This document shows positions 19,101 through 29,184 of a DNA stretch of 64,000 nt, one piece after another; position 1 is the first letter of the stretch; each line of letters starts with the position of its first letter. The translations under genes were made by a program, and so were the position numbers. The DNA comes from Verrucomicrobiota bacterium (lineage in GTDB: Bacteria; Verrucomicrobiota; Verrucomicrobiia; Limisphaerales; JADJPG01), in contig JADJPG010000010.1 in NCBI GenBank assembly GCA_016713365.1, forward strand, positions 1 through 64,000, in the 5' to 3' direction. The notes under the pieces were generated by a model that worked only from the letters and a program-made list of their open reading frames with translations, made no database searches and was not told where the DNA came from.

Positions 19101-21801
19101 TGGGACCACAACGATCACCTCCGCCCCGACCCGCATCGTCATCAACGCCGCGCCCGCGCTGAGCGTCGCACTCACGACGCCCGACGTGGACCAGACCGTC
19201 AACCTCCCGGCGATCATCGGCCTCACCGCAAACGCCGCCGCCGGCCCCGCCCCGGTGTCCTCCGTCCAGTTTTTCGCCGACGGAACATCCGTCGGTCAGG
19301 ACAACTCAGCGCCCTACGCGGCGACCCTCGCGGAGTCTTCCCCCGGACCGAAACAGATTGTCGCGATTGCCACCGACACTCTCGGGAACACCGCGACGAG
19401 CGCGCCCGTCACGATCACCTTCACTCAACCGGCAGCCGGCGACCAACTCGTCTCGTTCGGTGACACCTGGAAATACCTCGATGACGGATCCAACCTCGGC
19501 ACCGCGTGGCGCGCTCCTGCTTTCAATGACCGCAGCTGGTTTGCAGGTCCGAGCCGGCTCGGCTACGGCGGCGATGGCGAGGTGACCACCGTCAGCTTCG
19601 GCCCCAGCGCCAGTCAGCGTTACATCACCACCTACTTCCGGCGCGCCTTCACCGTCGCCAATCCCTCCGCCTACAGCAGCGTCCTCCTCCGGCTGATTCG
19701 CGATGACGGCGCTGTGGTTTACCTCAATGGCGTCGAAGTCCTGCGCGATAATCTCCCGTCCGGACTCGTGAATTGGAACAGCCTCGCCACGACAACAATC
19801 GACGCCGCGGGAGAAACGACACCCGTCGAAGCGCAGATCAACCCGGCGTTGCTAATCGCCGGCACCAACGTGCTCGCGGTCGAAGTTCATCAGGCGGCAA
19901 TCAACAGCAGCGACGTCGGCTTCAACCTCGCGCTCGTCGGTCTTGAAACGTCAATTCCAGTCCAGCCCGTTTACCTGACACAACCCGGCGCCGGCGCACG
20001 CTTCAATACACCCGCTCACATCCAGCTCGCGTCCTACACCAGCACCGAGGGCGGCATGCCGCAGTCCGTGCAATACTACGCCAACGGATCACTGGTCGGC
20101 ACTGGTCAAGCAACGCCGCCTTACAGCTTCACTTGGAGCAACGCCCCGGTGGGCTCACATCTCCTGACCGCCGTCGCGGCGCGAGCGGGTGGCTCCAGCA
20201 CCTCGGCCCCGGTCGAAGTCACCGTCGAACGCGCCCTGCCGACGATCATTCCCGTCAACTCTTCGTTGATTGGCCAGAACGCGACGTGGCGTTACTGGGA
20301 CAACGCCATCCCCGTGACCGCCGGCTGGCAAACGCGCAGCTTCGATGACAGCGCCTGGCAATCCGGCCCGGCGCGCTTCGGCTGGGGATTCGACGCTGAG
20401 AACACCACCCTCACGGACGGACGGATCACCCATTATTTCCGCCGCTGGTTCGCCACTCCCTCCACTCCCGCCTTCTACACCGAACTCGCCTTCCTGCTCG
20501 CTCGCGATGACGGTGCCGTCGTCTATCTCAACGGCGTCGAGATCTTCCGCAGCAACATGCCCGAAGGTCCCATCACGTCCTCCACGCTCGCCCTGAACTC
20601 CGTGAACACGCCCGACGAAACCACCTACTTCGAGCGCGTCATTGCCACAGCTGGCTCCGGAATCGTGACAGGCACGAACCTTCTCGCCGTGGAACTTCAC
20701 CAGAGCAGCGCTACGAGCTCCGACGGCGGCTTCGATCTCCTGCTCACCGCCTACGGGAATTCCGCCGGGCGAATCTATCTCACCACGCCCGCGCAAGGAG
20801 CGACCTTCAACGGCTCCTCCACCGTGGACATCGAGGCGATGGCCAAAGGAGCCGGGACGTCGGCCGTGACAAACGTCGAATTCTACGCCAACGGCGTGAA
20901 GCTCGGCGAACGTACCGGCGCGCCGTGGAAGATCAGCTGGAGCAACGCCCCGCTCGGCGTCTTCCAGCTCACCGCGCGTTCCCGCGATGCGCTCGGATTC
21001 TCGACCGTCTCGGACCCGATGGAGATCGCCATCGGCCGCGAGCCCGTCACCACCACGCTCGTGCAGAGCAACTCGACTTGGCGCTACTCCGATACCGGCT
21101 CGAATCTCGGCACGAACTGGACCCGCCTCATCTATCCTGATAGCGCCTGGAAAACCGGCGTGACCCGCCTTGGCTACGGCGGCGACGGCGAGACGCTGCC
21201 TGCCGTCAGCTTCGGCGGCAGCAGCGCGAACAAACACATCACGACGTATTTCCGCCGCACCTTTGTAGTGCAGCCGGGAGCCGTCTACACCAACCTCACC
21301 TTCAAGCTCGTGCGCGATGACGCTGCGGTGGTCTGGCTGAATGGCCGTGAGCAATTCCGCAGCAACCTGCCCGAGGCACCCACCGCTATCACCTACCAGA
21401 CGCTGGCGTCCTCTTCAGTGGGTGGTGCGGATGAACAAACCTTTTTCGCCACCACGCTCCCAGCGACCGACCTCGTCGTCGGCACCAACATTCTCGCTGT
21501 GGAAATTCACCAGCAGGCGCCCGACAGCTCAGATCTCGGCTTCAACCTAGAACTCGTCGCCAGCGGTTACGAGGACGCCGAGACGCCGCCCGCCCTCGTC
21601 GTGTTCTACGCCGATGATCTCATCGAACTCCGCTGGCCCTCGACGGCCGTGGGATGGCAGGTTTACAGCGCCCCGGCAATCGACGCTCCCGCCAACGGCT
21701 GGACCCCGGCCTCTGGATCACTCATCACGGTCAGCGGCCAGAACGTCTTCACCACCGCGCCCGGAGCCGGCAATCAGTTCTTCCGGCTGCGGAAGCAGTA
21801 G
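16172..21801 (+). CDS. Giant secreted M6-like metalloprotease with PKD, carboxypeptidase-regulatory and repeated beta-sandwich domains, frame-broken
   Basis: The reconstructed protein has about 1,876 residues. After an N-terminal hydrophobic anchor and a propeptide-like region comes a zinc protease with HELGHNLGLGHAN at about residue 405 (HEXXHXXGXXH) and the Met-turn DTMGG. A PKD domain (about 590-680, FWDFGDGDYS) and a CarboxypepD-regulatory-like domain (ISGRVLNHDGKPITGVRVS) follow. Then come four beta-sandwich modules with the signatures WRYxDDG, YFRR, DDGAVVYLNGVEV and LAVEVHQ, interleaved with bacterial Ig-like domains (VQYYANGSLVG). The frame breaks at the G-run 18524-18528. There the first module also lacks about 35 residues present in the other three. 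The stop and terminator fit a single secreted protein, likely used in protein degradation or surface adhesion. Confidence 0.82.
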
Positions 21802-21831
21802 CGGACTGCATTTCCGATTCGAAGCATCAAC

Positions 21832-21860
21832 GGCCGGCGGATTCACTCCGCCGGCCTTTT
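21832..21860 (+). terminator. Rho-independent terminator
   Basis: A perfect 10-bp stem (GGCCGGCGGA with TCCGCCGGCC, TTCAC loop) is followed directly by TTTT, 30 bp past the metalloprotease stop. Confidence 0.9.
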
Positions 21861-21934
21861 ACATTCGCAAATCGAAATCTCTCCGATTCGCCTCTAGCCT
21901 TGAATGAACCCCGCCCGGCTTCGTCACTAAACAC

Positions 21935-23252
21935 ATGCATTCAAACGAAGCCAGTCAGACCACGCGCCGCCAGTTCCTGAAGACCTCCACCGCCGCCACC
22001 CTCGGCAGTGTCATCGCCGCACCCGCCATTCTCGGCACGAAATCTTCCGCCGCCTCGCCCGGCGACGAAATTCGCATCGGCCTCATTGGCTGCGGCGGCC
22101 GCGGCAGCGAAGCCGCGATGAACGCCCTGCGCGGTGACAAGAACGCCACCATTCACGCCGTCGGCGACATTTACGCCGAGCAGGTCGACTCCAAGCTCGG
22201 CCACATGAAACGCGACGCCGATCTCGGTTCCCGCGTGAAGGTCGAGGACAAGAACAAGTTTGTCGGTCTCGACGCCTACAAGGCCGTCATCGACAGCGGC
22301 TGCGACGTTGTGATTCTCGCGACGCCCCCCGGATTTCGTCCGCAACACATGAAGGCCGCCGTGGCTGCCGGCAAGCACATGTTCATCGAGAAGCCCATGG
22401 CCACCGACGCCCCAGGCCTTCGTTCAATCATGGAAAGCGTGACCGAGGCGAAGAAGCGCAATCTCGCCGTCTGCGCCGGCTTCTGCTGGCGCTACAGTTC
22501 GCCGCAGCGTGCGCTCTACGAGAAGATTCACAACGGCGACATCGGCAACATCACTGCGATGTATGGCACCTACAACACCGGCTTCCTCTGGGATCGTTCC
22601 AGTCCGAAGGACGTCACCCCGCTCCAAAAGCAGCTTCGCATGTGGATGTATTACACCTGGCTCTCCGGCGATCACATCTGCGAGCAGGCCATTCACGCCG
22701 TGGACTGGATGCAATGGGCGATGAAGGACGTCGTGCCCGTGAAATGCGTTGCGCATGGCGGACGCCAGGTGCGCACGGCGGAGAAATACGGCAACATCTT
22801 CGACCACTTCGAAATTGTTTACGAATACGCCAACGGCGTGCGCGGGTTCCTCTTCTGCCGCCAGCAGGCCGGTTGCGCGAATGACAACTCCGCCACCTAC
22901 TTCGCGACCAAGGGCACCGGACGTGACCTCGGCTTCGGCGGCTCGTTGACCCTCGACGAGAAGGGCCAGCGCAACTGGCGTTACAGCGGACCGAAACCGC
23001 TGATGTATGACGTCGAGCACGCCAGAGTTTCTCGCCTCCCTTCGCTCCGGCAAGCACATCAACGACGGCGACCGCATGGCCACCAGCACGATGGTCGGGA
23101 TCATGGGCCGCATGGCCGCCTACACCGGACAGGAGATCACCTACGAACAAGCGCTCAACTCGCAGGAGAAACTCGTGCCGGACAATCTCACGTGGGACTC
23201 GCCCGCGCCCGAAGCCAAGGTCGCGATGCCCGGGCAGACGAAGTTCATCTAA
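21935..23252 (+). CDS. Tat-exported Gfo/Idh/MocA-family oxidoreductase, frame-broken
   Basis: The N-terminus has a twin-arginine leader (TTRRQFLKTSTAATLG), so a folded, cofactor-loaded enzyme is exported. The Rossmann domain opens IRIGLIGCGGRGSEA and the family EKP motif is present (GKHMFIEKPMATD), with the WMYYTWLSGDHICEQAIHAVDW region that is typical of planctomycete/verrucomicrobial members. The frame is lost near 23022-23030. The last 75 residues continue in another frame (EFLASLRSGKHINDGDRMA to AMPGQTKFI, stop at 23252). Removing one base restores a normal family C-terminus. It is probably an NAD(P)-dependent sugar oxidoreductase; the substrate is unknown. Confidence 0.9.
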
Positions 23253-23270
23253 GCGCGCTCTGCGAAAACG

Positions 23271-23314
23271 AAACATCCGAAGGCAGCCATCGGCGCCTTC
23301 GGATGTTTTCTTTT
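23271..23314. terminator. Bidirectional rho-independent terminator
   Basis: A perfect 14-bp stem (23271-23284 with 23295-23308) surrounds a 10-nt loop. T-rich tracts lie on both strands. It separates the converging oxidoreductase and DUF1549/DUF1553 genes. Confidence 0.85.
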
Positions 23315-23335
23315 CAGAGCGAACCGAGTCGTCGC

Positions 23336-25882
23336 TCAGTGGTTGAACAGAAATTCCTTCGTGTTGAGCAGCGCCCAGACAATGTCTTCGTAGGCCTGGC
23401 GACGGCCGTTGACGGGGTTGCCGTTCGCGTCGCTGCTCTTGTTCAGCCCCTTCTCAATGTGCGCCTTCGCGGCCTGGATTTCCTGCGCGCGCGCATCACG
23501 CGAAAACGCCCAGCGGTAGAGCTCGTTCAACTTCTCCTCGTCGCTGCGCGGATCGGCGGCCAGCGCCGCGGCGTGACCTTTGTCGTCCGCGACCTTCGCC
23601 TGGATATCCTTTGAGTTTAGCAAATGCAGGCTCTGCGCAAGGCTCGCGTCCGCGCTGCGTTCGCACTCGCAGGCGCTGGAAGATTCCGGGCGGCCGAAGA
23701 CCTGGAGGAAGTAGGCGTTCGCATTGAAGCTGTTGTCCGGGAGGCAAACCGCGCGCGTGCCGGCAGGTAGACCGTCCCACTTGGCTTCCGATTTGGTCAC
23801 GAGATTCACCGCATCGTAGAGCACCTCCGCGTTCAGACGCTTCGGGTAGTATCGGGAGTAATTCTGCTTGTCGATCGCGTTGTGCTGGTTCGGCACCGCG
23901 CTGAGCTGGTAGGTGTGCGAACGGCAGATGTTCCGCACGAGCGCCTTCAAGTCGTAGCCGCTTTCCACGAAACTCTTCGCCAGCGCGTCGAGCAACTCAG
24001 GATTCGTCGGCGGATTCGTCTCGCGCAGGTCGTCCTCAGGCTCTACGAGACCGCGATTGAGGAAATGTTTCCAATAGCGATTCACCAGCGACTTCGCGAA
24101 GTAACGGTTATCCTTGCTGGTCATCCAATCGACGAGCGCGAGACGTGGATCGTCATCCGGAGCGAGTTTCGCGACCGGCGCGCCAAGGCCAGCCGGCTTC
24201 ACCGGAGCTTTATTCTTCTTGTTGATGCCTTCCGCGTTGCCGCGCTTGTGGAAGATGATTTCCTCGCCCGGCTGTGAACCGCCCTTGCGTCCGACGCGGC
24301 TGAAGAACGCGCCGTAGCTGTAGTAATCCGCCTGGCTCCACTTCTCGTAGGGATGATGGTGGCACTGCGCGCACTGCAGGCGCTGGCCGAGGAGCAACTG
24401 CGCGGAATCTTCCATCTGCATCGTCGTGGTGCTGACCTGACGATACCAGGCGACCGGCGGGTTCTCCGCGATGTCGCCGGACGCCGCAACGATCTCGCGC
24501 ACGATTTGATCGAACGGTTTGTTGGCAATGAAGCTGTCGCGCAGCCAGCCGTGGAAAGCATACGTGCCGCGTGCGTGACTGGCGTCACCGCGCTTGTTGC
24601 GGAAGAGCGCCGCCCATTTGTTCGCGAACAACTCACCGTAGTCCGGACTGTCGATCAGCGCATCGATCAGCTTGTCGCGCTTCGCCGGATCGTTGTCCGC
24701 AGTGAACCGCTGGGTTTCGGCGGGCGTCGGCAAACGACCCGCAATGTCCACCGTCACGCGGCGCAGGAACGTGGCATCATCGCTCAGTTCGCTCGGCGGC
24801 ATGCCGACGGTTCGGAGCTTTTTAAAGACCTGTTCGTCGATGAAGTTCCTGGCGATGGGCAGATTCTCCACCGGCGCGCCCAGCGGAATCGTCGCTCGGA
24901 ACGTCGCGACCTTGCCCTGATAGCGGACCATCACTGCGACGTCGCCGGGCTGTTGGAAGAGCTTCACGAAACCAGTTTCATCCGCGCGCGCCATGTCCTT
25001 GTCGTTCGGCTCGTAGAGCGCGCCGCGCGTCACGTCTTCCACGGAACCATCCGTGTAGTGCGCGAGCACGACGAGCTGCTGCTCGCCGCCAAGCGACATG
25101 ATGCGTTCGCGCGGCAGCACTTCCACGCGGTCCACCGAAGGATCGTTCGTGCTGCCGTAGGGCATGCCCTGCGCCATCCAGCGCACCAACATGCGGTAGT
25201 CATCCGAGTCGGGCTCGATGCGCTTGCCGCCGCCATGCGGGAGAATCGCTGCGCCTTTCAGGAGCAGGAGACTGCGATCCGGAGCGGCGGGAAACAGGCG
25301 GCGACCGCGCGCTTCCTTGACGAGGTGCTCGTAATCCTCAGCGGGCTCGAAGCCCAGCAGCGAGAGCCGGAATCCGTTTTGTCCGGCAGATTTACCGTGG
25401 CAACCGCCGCCGTTGCAGCCGGTCTTGGTGAAGATCGGAGTAATCTGGTTCGGGAAATTGATCGGCACCATCTGATCAAACTTCTCGACAGTGATCGAGA
25501 TGGAGGAGTTCAGGCCATCGGCGGTTTTTGCGACGACCATCGCTGCGCCGTTGCCAATCGGAGTAACCAGTCCGCCCTTCTCCACCTTCACGACATTCGC
25601 CGGCGATGCTTCGTAGGTCACCGTGCGCGTCACGTCGCGGAGCGAGCCGTTCGGCTGGTGCATCGTCACGAGCAACTGCTGGCGGGCATCCGGCCCACGC
25701 AGCTTCAACGTCTCCGCCGCACCCGCTTCCGCGCGGGCGTGGATGGACAAGGATGGCTGCGTTGGTTGCGACGTTGCGTTTGCTTCCGTCGCTGCGAACG
25801 CGGTGAATGGCGACAGGCAAAACGCGGCGGCCGTCAGCAGCGCCGCGAAGCGGGCGGTTCCAAGATTCAGGTTCAAATTCAT
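23336..25882 (-). CDS. DUF1549/DUF1553 exported protein with Ig-like and cytochrome-like parts
   Basis: The start at 25882 gives MNLNLNLGTARFAALL, a signal peptide; an upstream in-frame Met would add unrelated residues. The order of parts is an Ig-like domain with Big_2 character (LLVTMHQPNGSLRDVTRTVTYEASP), a segment with TGCNGGGCHGKSAGQNGFRLSL (a CXXXXCH-like motif), a second Ig-like region, DUF1549 (NFIDEQVFKKLRTVGMPPS) and DUF1553 (WMTSKDNRYFAKSLVNRYW). The motif CAQCHHHPYEKW is a CXXCH heme-type site. In Planctomycetes and Verrucomicrobia such proteins are regularly paired with DUF1501 proteins, as here 28 bp downstream of one. The biochemical function is undefined; heme-dependent processing of polysaccharide is a speculation. 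Confidence 0.92.
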   Translation of the reverse strand: MNLNLNLGTARFAALLTAAAFCLSPFTAFAATEANATSQPTQPSLSIHARAEAGAAETLKLRGPDARQQLLVTMHQPNGSLRDVTRTVTYEASPANVVKVEKGGLVTPIGNGAAMVVAKTADGLNSSISITVEKFDQMVPINFPNQITPIFTKTGCNGGGCHGKSAGQNGFRLSLLGFEPAEDYEHLVKEARGRRLFPAAPDRSLLLLKGAAILPHGGGKRIEPDSDDYRMLVRWMAQGMPYGSTNDPSVDRVEVLPRERIMSLGGEQQLVVLAHYTDGSVEDVTRGALYEPNDKDMARADETGFVKLFQQPGDVAVMVRYQGKVATFRATIPLGAPVENLPIARNFIDEQVFKKLRTVGMPPSELSDDATFLRRVTVDIAGRLPTPAETQRFTADNDPAKRDKLIDALIDSPDYGELFANKWAALFRNKRGDASHARGTYAFHGWLRDSFIANKPFDQIVREIVAASGDIAENPPVAWYRQVSTTTMQMEDSAQLLLGQRLQCAQCHHHPYEKWSQADYYSYGAFFSRVGRKGGSQPGEEIIFHKRGNAEGINKKNKAPVKPAGLGAPVAKLAPDDDPRLALVDWMTSKDNRYFAKSLVNRYWKHFLNRGLVEPEDDLRETNPPTNPELLDALAKSFVESGYDLKALVRNICRSHTYQLSAVPNQHNAIDKQNYSRYYPKRLNAEVLYDAVNLVTKSEAKWDGLPAGTRAVCLPDNSFNANAYFLQVFGRPESSSACECERSADASLAQSLHLLNSKDIQAKVADDKGHAAALAADPRSDEEKLNELYRWAFSRDARAQEIQAAKAHIEKGLNKSSDANGNPVNGRRQAYEDIVWALLNTKEFLFNH

Positions 25883-25910
25883 ACGGAGCAAAAATGGGTG
25901 TGGCACGGCT

Positions 25911-27257
25911 TCAACCAACGAGTTCGCGAATCGGTTGCGCGCCGTCGGGCACGAGGAAGTTCGGGCGACCCGTCAGATCGGGGACGGTCACCTTGTTCAC
26001 GTCGATGCCGAGATTGTGATACAGCGTGGCGAAGACTTCGCCAAAGGTCACCGGACGCTCGTTCGGTTCGCCGCCGAGACGGTCCGTGGCACCGATGACT
26101 TGGCCGACCTTCATCCCACCGCCGGCCAACACCGCGCAACTGGCGCGCGGCCAGTGATCACGTCCGCCGTCTTTGTTGATGGTCGGGGAGCGACCGAACT
26201 CGCCCCAGACGATGACGCTCACGTCATTTTGCAACCCGCGCTGGTGCAGATCTTGGATCAACGCGGTGACACCTTGATCGAGCATGGGCAGATCCTCTCG
26301 CGCGTGCTTGAAGTTGTTCCCGTGATAATCCCAGAAGCCATACGCGACCGTCACCACGCGCGCACCGGCCTCGACGAGACGGCGGGCGACGAGGAACTGC
26401 TCGTTCATCATCGGAGCCGCGTCGCCGTGAACTTTGTGGTCGCCCTTGCCGTAGGCTTCGATAATGCGCTTGTCCTCGCGCTGCACGTCGAGGGCTTCGA
26501 GCAACTTGCTGGAGGTCAACACGCCAAACGCCTGCTGGTTGAAGGCGTCCATTCCGTCCATCAGACCGCTGCCGTCCACGTCGCGACGGAACTTGTCGAA
26601 GTTCTCGAGCAGATGCTTGCGGTCGGCAAGACGATCGAGGGTCACGCCGTTGAGCACCATGTCCGCTTTGCCCTCGCCGGCCGGGCGGAAGGAATTATGG
26701 CCCACGCCAAGGAAGCCGGGCGTCGCCGCGTTGTACGGCCGGTGCTGCATACGTGGTTCGAGACCAACGAACGGTGGCACCCCGGGATTTGCCGGACCGA
26801 GAACCTTCGACGTGACGGCACCGAAGGTCGGCCAACCGCCGGGCGGCTGGTTGTTCTTCCGGCGACCAGTCATGCACATGAAGTCCGAGTGATCATCCAC
26901 CGCGTCCGAGATGGAGCGAATGACCGCAAGCTTGTCGCAGACAGTGGCGATCTTCGGGAGATGCTCGCAGACTTGCAGACCGGGAAGATTCGTCGAGATG
27001 GGGCGAAACTCGCCGCGAATCTCCGACGGCGCGTCGAGCTTGAGATCGAAGGTGTCCTGATGCGGCGGGCCGCCCGGCAGGTAGATCATGATGACCGCTT
27101 TGTGCGACTTGCGGATGCCCGCGGCCGATTCGGCCTGGAGCAACTGCGGCAACGCCAGCCCGCCCATACCCAGAGCGCCGATCTTGATGAAGTTGCGACG
27201 CGACAGACCATCGCAGAAGCGCCGGGAACCTTGAGAAGTATTGAATATCTTGAGCAT
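25911..27257 (-). CDS. DUF1501 Tat-exported protein, copy 1
   Basis: This 448-residue protein starts with a twin-arginine leader (GLSRRNFIKIGALGMGGLALP). It belongs to DUF1501, which is related to the alkaline-phosphatase/sulfatase superfamily. Conserved stretches visible are VIMIYLPGGPPHQDTFDLK, VIRSISDAVDDHSDF, FWDYHGNNF, VSVIVWGEFGRSPTINK and GGRDHWPRASCAVLAGGG, which contain the Asp/His metal-ligand candidates. It lies immediately upstream of the DUF1549/DUF1553 gene in the same transcription direction, the usual partner arrangement. It diverges more from copies 2 and 3 than they do from each other. Confidence 0.93.
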   Translation of the reverse strand: MLKIFNTSQGSRRFCDGLSRRNFIKIGALGMGGLALPQLLQAESAAGIRKSHKAVIMIYLPGGPPHQDTFDLKLDAPSEIRGEFRPISTNLPGLQVCEHLPKIATVCDKLAVIRSISDAVDDHSDFMCMTGRRKNNQPPGGWPTFGAVTSKVLGPANPGVPPFVGLEPRMQHRPYNAATPGFLGVGHNSFRPAGEGKADMVLNGVTLDRLADRKHLLENFDKFRRDVDGSGLMDGMDAFNQQAFGVLTSSKLLEALDVQREDKRIIEAYGKGDHKVHGDAAPMMNEQFLVARRLVEAGARVVTVAYGFWDYHGNNFKHAREDLPMLDQGVTALIQDLHQRGLQNDVSVIVWGEFGRSPTINKDGGRDHWPRASCAVLAGGGMKVGQVIGATDRLGGEPNERPVTFGEVFATLYHNLGIDVNKVTVPDLTGRPNFLVPDGAQPIRELVG

Positions 27258-27266
27258 GCGAATGGC

Positions 27267-27704
27267 AGCAAAGGCACGAAGGCGCTAAGGACTTTGATAT
27301 CGGGTGTTCAGCACCCGTTGAATGCCGTGTTTGATCAGTTCGGAGTTGAAGTTTGGGGGGCCAGCGGGGGGGAGGGGCTTCGGGGTGTGACCGGCTCTGC
27401 CGCCGGCAGTCACGCGGCTTTCAATTCGATTAACAACCGACCTTCAATGATGATATCCGCGCGAAATCCAGGCCCGCGACCGCCGGTTCCGGGGCCTGCC
27501 GCTCGGGCAACCACGATTCCAGCTCTCGCGTCATCGCGGCTTCGTAAACACTCTCCAACAATCCCGGCCCCAACTCCGCGTACCTCGAACGCAGCGTGCC
27601 AGCCCGCAGGTCTCCGCTCGGGACCACGTGCGTCGTTCTTGCTTCAGGATGTTCTGTTCGAGTTTCAATTCGCTTTCAGTTCGCGCCTTAGCGTCTTTGT
27701 TGCT
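27267..27704. repeat. Inverted-repeat-bounded segment between DUF1501 copies 1 and 2
   Basis: The left arm (27267-27290) and right arm (27686-27704) are imperfect inverted copies of an AAGG/CGAAGG-type repeat; both share GCTAAGG with AGCAA at the outer end. The right arm overlaps the stop codon of DUF1501 copy 2 and the left arm ends nine bases before the ATG of copy 1. The core holds a decayed GxxExxY gene. A shorter version with matching arms lies between copies 2 and 3. Confidence 0.6.
27410..27627 (-). pseudogene. Decayed GxxExxY-family gene
   Basis: The reverse strand reads ELGPGLLESVYEAAMTREL, the signature of the GxxExxY family. After a frame change near 27470 it reads GFRADIIIEGRLLIELKAA and then stops. 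Intact members continue for another 30-40 residues past the ELK motif, so this copy is both frameshifted and truncated. The normal N-terminal helix is also incomplete. The family is widespread in Planctomycetes, Verrucomicrobia and others, with a nuclease-like fold proposed but no proven function. It lies inside a segment bounded by inverted repeats. Confidence 0.75.
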
Positions 27705-29049
27705 ACCCCACCAACTCCCGCAGCGGCTGAAGGCCGTTCTCGACGAGAAACTGCGGGCGACCAGTCAGGTCTGGAACCGTCGTCTTGTTCACGTCGATGC
27801 CGAGACTGTGATAGAGCGTGGCGAAGACTTCGCCGAACAGCACCGGACGTGAGGCTGCTTCGCCGCCGAGACGATCGGTCGAGCCGATGACCTGGCCGTG
27901 CTTCATCCCACCGCCAGCGAGCAACGCGCAGCTCACGCGCGGCCAGTGATCGCGTCCACCGTCCTTGTTGATCGTCGGTGTGCGACCGAACTCGCCCCAG
28001 ACCACAACACTCACGTCTTTATCCAAACCACGCTCGTGCAGGTCGGTGATGAGCGCGCTCAAACCCTGGTCGAGCAACGGCAGATCCTGACGCAGCGCGC
28101 CGAAGTTGTCGCCGTGATGATCCCAGCGGCTGAACGCCAGCGTCACGCAGCGCGCCCCCGCTTCAACGAGACGTCGGGCGATGAGGAAATGTTCCATCAG
28201 CTTCGGGCCGCCATCGTCGCGATTGCGCGGGTCGCCCTTGCCATAACGCTCCACGAGCTTCGGATCCTCGTTCTTCAGATCGAGCGCGGTGACGAGCTTG
28301 CTGGAAGTCAGGATGCCAAACGACTGCTGTGTGTAGGCATCGAGGCCGGACATCTGTCCGCTCGAATCCACGTCCCGCCGGAAACCATCGATGGCCGACA
28401 ACAGCGAACGCCGATCCGCGAGGCGGTCGAGCGTGATGCCGTTGAGAATCATGTCGTCCTTGCCAGCGCCCTTGTTGATCTCGAATGGCGCGTGGGCCGA
28501 ACCGAGAAATCCCGCCACGCCGTTGTCCGACCACGGCACGTGACCCATCTTCGGCGCGAGCCCGACAAATGGCGGAATAGACGGATCGCCGGAGCCTTGC
28601 AGCTTCGCGAGCATCGACCCCATCGACGGCCAGCCGCCCAACGGTTGATTGCGGTTCAGGTGACCGGTGTAGCATTGGAACGACTCGTGGCGATCCTCCA
28701 TGCCGACCATCGATCGGATGATCGTGCACTTGTCCATCACCTTCGCGAGACGCGGCAGGTGTTCGCATATCTCAATGCCGGGAACGTTCGTGGGAATCGC
28801 CTTGAACTCACCGCGCACTTCGCTCGGCGCGTCGGTCTTGAGATCGAACATGTCCTGATGGCTCGGGCCGCCGGGCAGGAAGATCATGATGACCGCCTTG
28901 TGCGAGCGCTTGATGCCGGACGCCGCTTCAGCATGGAGAAGTTGCGGCAACGCGAGGCCGCCCATCGCGAGCCCGCCAATCTTCAGGAAATTCCGCCGCG
29001 ACACGCCGTCGCAGAAGTGACTTCCCGAGTTGGCGAGGATTTTCAGCAT
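27703..29049 (-). CDS. DUF1501 Tat-exported protein, copy 2
   Basis: The 448-residue protein is the same length as copy 1, with leader GVSRRNFLKIGGLAMGGLALP. The family landmarks are VIMIFLPGGPSHQDMFDLK, TIIRSMVGMEDRHESFQC, FSRWDHHGDNFGALRQDL, VSVVVWGEFGRTPTINK and GGRDHWPRVSCALLAGGG. It is strikingly similar to copy 3, including SRWDHHGDNFGALRQDLPLLD and the C-terminal LTGRPQFLVENGLQPL. That supports a recent tandem duplication. The stop codon overlaps one arm of the flanking inverted repeat. Confidence 0.93.
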   Translation of the reverse strand: MLKILANSGSHFCDGVSRRNFLKIGGLAMGGLALPQLLHAEAASGIKRSHKAVIMIFLPGGPSHQDMFDLKTDAPSEVRGEFKAIPTNVPGIEICEHLPRLAKVMDKCTIIRSMVGMEDRHESFQCYTGHLNRNQPLGGWPSMGSMLAKLQGSGDPSIPPFVGLAPKMGHVPWSDNGVAGFLGSAHAPFEINKGAGKDDMILNGITLDRLADRRSLLSAIDGFRRDVDSSGQMSGLDAYTQQSFGILTSSKLVTALDLKNEDPKLVERYGKGDPRNRDDGGPKLMEHFLIARRLVEAGARCVTLAFSRWDHHGDNFGALRQDLPLLDQGLSALITDLHERGLDKDVSVVVWGEFGRTPTINKDGGRDHWPRVSCALLAGGGMKHGQVIGSTDRLGGEAASRPVLFGEVFATLYHSLGIDVNKTTVPDLTGRPQFLVENGLQPLRELVG

Positions 29050-29055
29050 AGGGTC

Positions 29056-29184
29056 GGCAACGAAGGCGCAAAGGCGCGATGGGAATTGGCCTGGATGTTC
29101 GAAACCAAGCGGGCGTTCGCAATCGATGTCTGTCGCAAGTTCACTTCGATTTCTCTCTCTTCGTGTCTTCGCGCCTTTGTTGCT
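29056..29184. repeat. Inverted-repeat element between DUF1501 copies 2 and 3
   Basis: The left arm (29056-29079) and right arm (29159-29184) are imperfect inverted copies rich in CAAAGGCGCGAAG. As in the larger element next door, the right arm overlaps the stop of the upstream gene (copy 3) and the left arm ends six bases before the ATG of copy 2. The core of about 80 bp contains no recognisable gene. Confidence 0.6.
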
